64,000 nucleotides of DNA from Massilia aquatica (lineage in GTDB: Bacteria; Pseudomonadota; Gammaproteobacteria; Burkholderiales; Burkholderiaceae_D), in NCBI RefSeq assembly GCF_011682045.1, contig NZ_VVIW01000004.1:310001-374000 (forward strand), written 5' to 3'. Numbering within the stretch: position 1 is the stretch's first letter; the number at the start of each line of letters is the position of its first letter. Of this stretch, positions 7,817 to 16,600 are shown piece by piece. The notes below the pieces were generated by a model. It searched no databases. It was not told the origin of the DNA and was given only the letters and a program-made list of their open reading frames with translations. The position numbers and the translations under genes were made by a program.

Positions 7817-10282
7817 TTATTGCGTCGTGAGGGTGACGTCGTCGATCAGGAAGGCGGTCGGGATGGTCGAGCCTTCCACGCCTTCGAAGTAGATCCGCAC
7901 CGTCTGCCCTTTGTAGGCCGTCAGGTCGAACGTCTTTTGCACGTAGCTGCTGCCTTTGTTGAGGTTGGAGTAGGTGGCCAACGTTGCGAGCACGGCGTTG
8001 CCACCGCTGCGCACCTGGACTTTCAGCTTGTCGTAGGAACTGGTGGTCGTGGTTTCGCTCGATACCACCTTCACCCAGAATCCCAAGGTGGCACTGGTCA
8101 CCGTCGATGGAATCGCCACCTGCTGGTACACAGTGTCGGTGTTGCTTGCACCCTCGCCGTTGAGCGCGGCCTTCCAGCTGCCGCCGCGCGCCGCCTGGCC
8201 GGTCGAGTTGATCACGCCGCCCGACGCCACCCATCCGCTCACGCCCGCTTCGAAGCCACTGTTGATCAGCAGTTGCTGCTGCACCGTACCGCCGTTGCTG
8301 ACGCTGAACCCGACCGGCGCCGAGACCGCGCTGTTGAGCGCCACGTCGTACGCCTTGGCGGTCAGCTGGTGACTGCCGTTGCTCAGGGTCGCGGAGTCCA
8401 GGCTAAACGCGTACGGGGCCGTGGTGTCGACCCCTTTGAGCACATTGTCGACATAAAACTCGACCCGGCTGATGCCGCCGGCATCGCTTGCCGTGGCCGC
8501 CAGCGTGATGTTGCCGGTGCTACCGCTCTGGCTCGCGCTGACCACCGGCGCCGTGGTGTCGCCTCCGCCGCCGCCCGCCGTCTGGGTCACCCAGATCGGG
8601 GCCGACCACAAAATCTTGCCGTCATCCTGGGTCAGTTTGGCATAGTAAAAGTGCTCGCCGACCGACGGGGTAATGGTGGTGTTGGCGCTGCTGGCGAGCT
8701 GGCTGACCGCGCCCTTGCGCCCAGGCACGCCTTCGACGATCGATACCGTCGACGCCAATCTGCCGCTGGTGCTGGCGAAGTTGGCGATCAGGTTGAGCGG
8801 GCCGCTGTTGCTGAAGCGCTCGCCCATGAGCTTGCCGTTGGCGGTGAGCACCAGTTGCGAGGTCTTGTCCATGGTGGCGAACACGCGCCGCGCCTTGAGG
8901 GCCTCGATGAAGCTCGCTTGCGTCAGCGGCGTGCCGTTGGGAATCAACACGCCGGTGCGGTTGGTGTAGGACGCGCCCCAGTTGGCGCAGTGATTATCTT
9001 GATTGGTGGCAAAGGCAACGTGAAAGCCGGACTCGAGCGCCTTGTTGCAGGCACTTTCAAAACTGCTGCGCCCGGTTTCGGTTTCGCTGGTATTGGTCGA
9101 GAACGCCGAGGTATTGAGCACTTCGCACAGCACCATGGCCTCGTCGCCGTCAGCCGTGTAGCCGAGCGGCACGCCGCCGACCAGAAATTGTCCGCTCGAC
9201 GAAGGATGGTTGAACTGCCCCACCCAGCCGCGCTGGCGCATCAGGGTGTACAGGCCGCTGTAGTCGCCCTTGGGCGTGAGCGTGTCGCCGATCAGCTGGC
9301 CGCTGCTATTGAGTTCCCACTGCAACAATTCCGGCGTGTTGAAGATGTTCAGGTGGCCGCCGTTGTTGATCACGCCCCACTCGATGCCGTACACGCCCAG
9401 GAAGTCGGGATTGGCGGCATTGAAATCGGCCGCGGCGCTCAGGCCGGATTTGAACAGGGCCTTGGCCGTGGCCGGGCTGGCGCCGCTGTTGGTGCCGTCG
9501 GAGCCGTCGTACATGTGGTTGTGCTCGGACGTGGCGAGAATATCGAGCCCCTTGTTGCGGGCGTAGGCGAACGCGTCGGCCGGACCGAAGGGGGCGCTTT
9601 GCGGCGCTTGCGAGCCGCTGCAACTGCCGATCGCGCCGCCGCCGTCGCTGTGATTGGTCTGGCTGTGCAGGTTGGCAAAATACACGGTGTACGGCAGCGA
9701 TCCCGGCGCGGGGCCGGCCGTTTGCACGGACGACAGCTCGCCCGCCTTGCCGCTGACCTTGTTGGTGGGTAAAGCGCGGAAGGCCGGCATGGCGACCTGG
9801 GCGGTCTTGCCGAGCGCCAGGTCCCAGCTTTGTTCCACCATCTCGTCGGCGCCGGCCGCCAGCAGGCGCTCGACCGACTCCGGCGACTGGTCCGGCGCGC
9901 GGCCGCGCTCGGCTGCGTCGTTGGAAACCGCCTGCATGCGCACTTTGTAGATGCCGTCGGCAAGGCCGCCCTTGCCCGCCCAGCGCACCTTGACGTCGAC
10001 CGGCTTCTGGAACATGCGCTGCACGCCCGTCCATTGCTGGACCACCTGGCCGCCCGGGCTGACCAGTTCCAGTTTCCAGCTCACTTCCTGCGCACGTTCG
10101 GCATGCGGATAGTCGAAGGCGAGCGTGAAGGTGCGCGCCGCGCTGGCGCCCGCGTACGGCACGTGCAGGGTGGCTTCGAATTCCTGGTGGTCGGCTTCGG
10201 AGGCCATGACGGCGTGGCTGGCGGACAGCGCCAGGGCGATTACGAGCGGGCGGAACAGCTTGAAGGTGGTGAGGTTGCGCAT
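7817..10282 (-). CDS. Secreted PHP/CehA-type metallohydrolase with Ig-like and jelly-roll domains
   Basis: 821 aa from the ATG at 10282, where a signal peptide starts (MRNLTTFKLFRPL, ending near VMA). Residues ~190-520 form a PHP-type metallohydrolase: NLHSQTNHSDG (about 202), SEHNHMYD (about 252), QFNHPSSSG (about 357) and NQDNH (about 427) supply the expected His/Asp metal ligands. A glycine-rich linker (GGGGG) is followed by an Ig-like domain (DTTAPVVSAS, FYVDN) and a C-terminal carbohydrate-binding-module-like beta sandwich. It is probably an extracellular phosphoesterase or hydrolase anchored to a polymer through the C-terminal domains. The substrate is unknown. No operon partner is evident. 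Confidence 0.7.
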   Translation of the reverse strand: MRNLTTFKLFRPLVIALALSASHAVMASEADHQEFEATLHVPYAGASAARTFTLAFDYPHAERAQEVSWKLELVSPGGQVVQQWTGVQRMFQKPVDVKVRWAGKGGLADGIYKVRMQAVSNDAAERGRAPDQSPESVERLLAAGADEMVEQSWDLALGKTAQVAMPAFRALPTNKVSGKAGELSSVQTAGPAPGSLPYTVYFANLHSQTNHSDGGGAIGSCSGSQAPQSAPFGPADAFAYARNKGLDILATSEHNHMYDGSDGTNSGASPATAKALFKSGLSAAADFNAANPDFLGVYGIEWGVINNGGHLNIFNTPELLQWELNSSGQLIGDTLTPKGDYSGLYTLMRQRGWVGQFNHPSSSGQFLVGGVPLGYTADGDEAMVLCEVLNTSAFSTNTSETETGRSSFESACNKALESGFHVAFATNQDNHCANWGASYTNRTGVLIPNGTPLTQASFIEALKARRVFATMDKTSQLVLTANGKLMGERFSNSGPLNLIANFASTSGRLASTVSIVEGVPGRKGAVSQLASSANTTITPSVGEHFYYAKLTQDDGKILWSAPIWVTQTAGGGGGDTTAPVVSASQSGSTGNITLAATASDAGGISRVEFYVDNVLKGVDTTAPYAFSLDSATLSNGSHQLTAKAYDVALNSAVSAPVGFSVSNGGTVQQQLLINSGFEAGVSGWVASGGVINSTGQAARGGSWKAALNGEGASNTDTVYQQVAIPSTVTSATLGFWVKVVSSETTTTSSYDKLKVQVRSGGNAVLATLATYSNLNKGSSYVQKTFDLTAYKGQTVRIYFEGVEGSTIPTAFLIDDVTLTTQ

Positions 10283-10623
10283 GGGAATCCCGTTAACATT
10301 GATAGGTACAGACAACTGAATTCTCGCAACTATGCATGACGTTTCCGTGACAAAGTATTTACATTTGGAAATGTGTTTCGGAGGAAGATGATATTTCGTT
10401 AGGTGAAGCAACACGGGCCTTGCCGAGAGTCAACTCAAGAATGGCGGGCTTAGCAGGGGGAGATGGATTTGTTGCCGAGGAGCAGCGCCGTGCGCCTGTG
10501 GAAAACTAAATAGTCGGTTTGTTGCGGGAAACATGAAAATGTCCAGATTGAGACATTTTGTTCCGGATCTTTCTCTCTACCGAGGACCAAAACCCGCAGA
10601 CAAACCCTGCGCAAAAATGAACA
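10283..10623. other. Intergenic region upstream of the PHP hydrolase gene
   Basis: About 340 bp with no convincing coding sequence. It should contain the promoter of the minus-strand PHP gene and is AT-richer near 10300-10420. I could not identify a specific operator. The right end merges into the terminator downstream of the glucan synthase gene. Confidence 0.5.
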
Positions 10624-10681
10624 CCGCCGCGATGTCCGAGGCCAGGAATTACTCCTGTCATCGAACATCGCGGCGGTTTTT
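10624..10681 (-). terminator. Bidirectional intrinsic terminator after the glucan synthase gene
   Basis: A perfect 12-bp stem CCGCCGCGATGT (10624-10635) / ACATCGCGGCGG (10665-10676) encloses a second small hairpin CAGGA/TCCTG. It is followed by TTTTT on the plus strand. On the minus strand the stem is followed within a few bases by TTCATTTTT. It sits 12 bp past the stop of the minus-strand ndvB-like gene, so its main role is likely to end that transcript. Confidence 0.8.
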
Positions 10682-10692
10682 CGACGCCCGGC

Positions 10693-13600
10693 TTAACCCT
10701 GGCGGCGCACCTGCAACAGCACCGTGTGCGGACGGCCGTCATCGACCATCTGGATCACGTTCGCCTCCTGCGCCACGCCGTCGACCGTCATCGCATCGAC
10801 CTCGCCGGCCTGCACCGAAATCGCATACACCGTCTCGCGATAGCGGTACTGCAGCTTGAAGCCCGGCCAGTCAGCCGGCAGATGCGGCGTCATGGTCAGC
10901 TTGTCGCCAGCCAGGCTCACGCCCAGCAGCGACTCGACGATCAGGCGATACATCCAGCCCGACGAACCGGTGTACCAGCTCCACCCGCCACGGCCGATGT
11001 GCGGCGACACCGCGTACACGTCGGCAGCGACCACATATGGCTCGACCTTGTACAGGGCCGCGCTCTCCGGCGTACTGCCATGCTGCACCGGATTGATCAT
11101 GCGCAGCAGCTCCCAGGCGCGCTCGGTGTCGCCCATCTTGGCGAACGCCATCGCGGTCCAGATCGCGGCGTGCGTGTACTGCCCGCCGTTTTCGCGCACA
11201 CCCGGCACGTAGCCGCGGATGTAGCCGGGATTGAGCACGCCGTCGTCGAACGGCGGATCGAGCAGCTGCACCAGGCCGTAGTCGCGCCGCACCAGGCGCT
11301 CGTCGACCGCCTTCATGGCCGACGCCGTACGCTCCGGATTGGCCGCGCCCGAAATCACGCCCCAGCTCTGCGAGATCGAATCGATCTGGCATTCGTCGTT
11401 GGTGTGCGATCCGAGCGGGGTGCCATCGTCGAAGTAGGCGCGGCGGTACCACTGGCCGTCCCACGCGTTCGCTTCCACATTGGCCGCCAGGGTGGCTGCT
11501 TCGGTCTTGCAGGTTTCGGCAAACGCGTGGTCGCCGTACACCACCGCCACTTCCGAGAAGCGTTGCAGTACTTCGTACAGGAAGAAGGCCAGCCACACGC
11601 TCTCGCCCTTGCCTTCGTTGCCGACCCGGTCCATGCCGTCGTTCCAGTCGCAGGTGCCGATCAGCGGCAAGCCATGTTCGCCGAAGCGCAGGCCGCGTTT
11701 AATGGCGCGCACGCAGTGCTCGTACAGGTCGCCGGTCTGGCTGGAACGGCCGGGCATGTCGTAATAGGACTCTTCTTCCTGCTTGAGCGGACGCCCTTCG
11801 AGGAACGGCGCCGGTTCGGTCAGCACGCTGCGGTCGCCCGTGCCGATGACGTAGCGGTGCGCCGCCAGCGGCAGCCACAGATAGTCATCCGAACAGTGCG
11901 TACGCACGCCGCGGTCCGATGGCGGATGCCACCAGTGCTGCACGTCGCCTTCCACGAACTGGTGGGCCGCGCACATGAGCAGGTGCTCGCGCAGCAGGTG
12001 CGGTTCGGTGTGGATCATCGACATCGCATCTTGCAGCTGGTCGCGGAAGCCGAAAGCGCCGCCCGACTGGTAGTAGCCGCTGCGCGCCCACAGGCGGCAG
12101 GCGATGGTCTGGTACATCAGCCAGCCGTTGGCAATCACGTCCATCGACGGATCCGGGGTTTGCACCTGGATCGCGCCGAGCGTGTGGTCCCAGTGCTTGC
12201 GCACCATCGCCAGCGAAGCGGCGGCGGCGGCGCTGCCGCTGTATTTCTGTACCAGGCCGCTGGCGTCCGCATTGCGGCGGCCGCCGACACCGAGCATGAA
12301 CACCAGTTCGCGCTCCTGGCCCGGTTGCAGTTCCACCATTACCTGCAGCGCGGCGCACGGATCGAGCGCGGCGCCGATTTTTCCGGACAGGCGCGCGCGG
12401 CCCATCGCAGCAGGACTGGCCAGGGTGCGGTTGCGGCCGATGAATTCGTTGCGGTCGGCGGTAAAGGTTTTTTGCTGCGCGTCGACGTGGAAGAATCCCA
12501 CGCGGCCGGTGAACTCGGTGTTGTAGGCGTTACGCGCAAAGATCGCGCCACTCATCGGATCCTGCTCGGTGGTGACGTGCATGGCCGACTTGGCGCGCAG
12601 GTCGCCCAGCACCCATTCCACGTAGCCGGTAGCCGACAGGCGGCGCGCCACCGTGCTGTCGTTGCGGATCTTGATGACCGAATACTTGATCGACGCATCG
12701 AGCGCCACAAACGTGGACAGTTCGGTGTGAATGCCCTCTTCGCTGTGCTCGAACACGCTGTAGCCGAAGCCGTGGCGCGTGATGTATTCGCCCGCCGCGC
12801 GTACCGGCAGCGCGGTCGGCGACCAGAAACGGCCGGTCTGCTCGTCGCGGATATAAAACGTCTCGCCGCTGCTGTCCGAGACCGGGTCGTTGGCCCATGG
12901 CGTAAGGCGGAACTCGTGCGCGTTTTCGCTCCAGGTGTAGGCCTGGCCGCTCTCCGACACAACACTGCCGAAGTTGGGGTTGGCCAGCACGTTGACCCAC
13001 GGCGCTGGCGTGCGGTTTTGCGCATCGGTGCGGATGACGTACTCGGTGCCGTCGGCGCTGAAGCCTCCCAGTCCATTGTGCAGGATCAGGTCGCGCTCCA
13101 AGACCGCGGCGCCGGCCGCCGGAATATCGGCGCGCAGCTCATACTCTTCGTTGCGCGATTCGACCACCAGCAATGGCAGTTTCGGCGCCACCGGCGTGGC
13201 GCGCTTGACCTGGTCGGCCAGCGTGCCGCTGCTGTCGGAAATGATGGCGCGCGCTACCGACTGCATCAGCACCCGGTCTTCCTGCGCGATCTGGTCGAGC
13301 AGGCGCACGAAGATGCCGCCCGGACGGTCGATCGCCTGGGCGTCGATGCCGGAGGCGATCAGGCCCATGATCTGGTCGTGCAGCAGCTGGCGGTAACCCG
13401 ACTGGTCTTCGTACCAGATGACCAGGTCGACCACCAGCCCCTTGAGGCGCCAGTAGGCGTGCGCCTGCACCATCTGGCGCGCCAGGTCGATATTGGCGGG
13501 GTCCTTGATCTGCATCAGCACGATCGGCAGGTCGCCCGAAATGGCGTACGCCCACAGGCCCGACTGGCCGCGCTGGTTGCGGATCAAAATGCTGGCGTCG

Positions 13601-16600
13601 GCGCGCAGCGAGGCGTTCGGGTAGATCACCGTGCTGGCCAGGCGGCTGTAGAGCTGCGCGTCCGATTCGGTGGCGTTCAATTGACGCAGCACGACCTGGC
13701 TGTGGGTCCATGCCAGTTCGAATACGCGGTCGGCCAGGTGGCGGTCCTGGTATTTGTCGATCAGGTGCACCGCTTGTTCGCGCGTGTCGGTCATGCCGGT
13801 CACGACGTCCAGCACCACCATCTGGTCGGGTTCGAGCGTGACCTTGTAGCGGATCGCGACCACCGGGTCGAGCACCGAGCCTTCGCCCCCGCCCAGTGGC
13901 TGCGGTTCGAGCATGGCGCGCGGAGCGACCGTGCTGTTGGCGCGGCCGAGGAATTCGCTGCGGCTGGTCTCGAACGAGACGTCCAGCAGCGCGCCGTCGT
14001 GCACCGTCATCAGGTTCAGCATCCATGGCATCTGCTCGTCCTTGGCGCGCGGACGGCGGGTACACAGGATCGCATTTTCGTTGCGCAGGATTTCGGTCTG
14101 CACAAACAGCTTGCTGAACGCCGGGTGGGCATTGTCGGCGGCGGCCGGCGCCATCACCACTTCGGCGTAGCTGGTGAACTCGATGGTGCGCTTGACGTTC
14201 GACTTGTTGGTGATGCGGGTACGCCGCATCTCGATGTCGTCTTCCGGCGAGACCACGATTTCGGTGTACAGGTCCAGGCCCCGGTCGTGGCGGCGGAACT
14301 CGGCGCGCCCTTCCGAGAAGATGACTTCATACGATTGCGGTTCGACCATGGTCGGCTGGTAGGCGGTCGACCAGAAATGGCCGCTGTCCACATCGCGCAC
14401 GTAGCAGAAGTTACCCCAGTTGTCGGAGGTGCCATCTTCGCGCCAGCGCGTCACGGCCAGGTCCTTCCAGCGGCTGTAGCTGCCGCCGGCGCTGGTGACC
14501 ATCACATGGTAGCGGCCATTCGAGAGCAGCTGCACTTCCGGCTGCACCGTGGTGGTCTGGCTGATGATGCGGGTGGCGGCGGTCGATACTTCCTGCGCCG
14601 GCGCGCGCATGGCGGCCAGTTCGGCGGTGTTGGAATAGAAAGCGCCGGCGCGCGGCACGCGCTCCTGCAGCACCAGCATGGTGGCCTGGAACAGCGGGTC
14701 GGACTCGAAACGGCGCTGCATCGGACGGTCGTGCAGCAGGTAGCTGAGCGCGAGGAAACCCATGCCCTGGTGGTGCGCCATGAAGGAGCGGATCACGGCA
14801 AAGGTCTGGCCGCGCGGCAGGCGCGCAGCCGTGTAGTCGATCGCTTCGTAGAAACCGTGCTTGCCCATGAAGCCCAGATCGGCCATGCGCTGCAAATTCT
14901 CCACCGCCGCATCCGGATGGACCATCAGGCTCATCATGGTTGCGTACGGCGCTATCACCAGATCGTCGCCCAGGCCGCGTTTCAGGCCCGTGCCCGGCAC
15001 GCCGAAAGCGCGGTACTGGTAATTGAGGCTGGCGTCGACGGTGTTGTAGCCGGATTCGGAAATCCCCCACGGCACGTCGCGCTGTTTGCCGTACTCGATC
15101 TGCGCGTTGACGACCGAGCGGTAGGTCTGGTCGAGCAAGGTGTTCTGGTAGGTCGGCATGACCAGCAGCGGCATCAGGTACTCGAACATCGAGCCGCTCC
15201 ACGACAGCAGCAGTTGCTCGTTGCCGATGATGCACAGCTGGCGGCCCAGCGCGAACCAGTGCTCTTGCGGGAACTGGCCCTGCGCGATGCCGACGAAACT
15301 GCACAGGCGTACTTCGGACGCCAGCAAATCGTAGCAGGCCGCGTCCAGGCGGCGGTCGGAGACGTTGTAGCCGATCGCCAGCAGATTGGTGGTGGTGTTG
15401 TACATGAAGCGGAAGTCCATGTTCGCGAACTCGCGCGCTTCAGCCGCCATGCGGTTGATGTCTTCGATGCGCTGGGCGGCGCGGGTGCTGCCCTGGGCGA
15501 CCAGGTCGGTCAGGGTTTGCTGGCGTTCGCGCTCGCTCGGGGCCAGGTCGGTGCTGGCACTGCCGGTAAGGGCAAAATTGGCCAGTTCGCGCAGGGTCGG
15601 AATGCGGGTCAGGCTGGTGTCGACCACATATTCCTGGGCCGAGCGCATCCACGGCGCGAACTGCAGCAGTTCGTCGCGCGCGCTGTGGCACTGGTCGGCG
15701 AGCTTGTCGGCCCAGCCTTGCAGGGTCGGTTCGCCCACCGGATGCATCGCGGCCAGAATGGCGTCGGCGCAGCCCGACAGGCGCGCCAGTTCGGCCACCA
15801 TGCCCGGCAGGCTCTCGGTTTCGCGCACGCGGTCGGCGGACAAGTGGCTGCGCATGGCGTCGATCGCCGCCTTGACGGCAGGCCCGGCTTCGCCGGCGTG
15901 TTCCTGCACCACGTTCAGGGTGATCGAAATGCCGTCGAGCGTCTGCTTGCCGACGATCGGCTGGTCGGCCAGGGCGGTCAACCCCGGCGCCAGCGTGAGC
16001 AGGTGGCCGGCCAGGTTGCCGCTGTCGACCGCCGACACATACATCGGATGCAGCGGATTTAAGGTCAGCGTGTCGTACCAGTTATAGAAGTGACCGTGGT
16101 AGCGCTCCATGCGCGCCATGGTGTTGAGCGTGTCGCGGGTGCGCTTGAGCAGGCGCCCGGTGGTAATGAAACCGAAGTCCCAGGCGGTCAGGTTGGCCAG
16201 CAGCGCCATGCCGATGTTGGTCGGCGAGGTGCGGTGCGCAACCACCTTGACCGGGTGCTCCTGCATGTTGTCTGGCGCGAGCCAGTTGTCCTCCTGCGTG
16301 ACATAGGTCTCGAAGAAGCTCCAGGTCTTGCGCGCCAGGGTTTCGAGGAACATGGTTTGCGGCGACGACAGGGCGGTGGCGGCGCGTTCCTGCGGAAGGC
16401 TGATCCACCAGGCCACGACCGGCGCGAAGAACCACAGCAGCAGCACGGGGGCGGCAACCGGCAGCGCGGCGCGGTGGAAGTACGCCAGCATGATTGCGGT
16501 GGCTGCGGCCAGCACCGGCGAAATCCACATGCTGCGCCAGTTGCTCTCCATGTCGGTGCTCGAGCGGTTCAGGCTCGATGGACGCCATTCGAGCAGGCGG

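Noticed and set aside
10726-16062. Very long plus-strand open frame opposite the glucan synthase gene
   Set aside because: The 1,778-codon frame arises from codon bias; the translation is His/Arg/Val-rich without domains.
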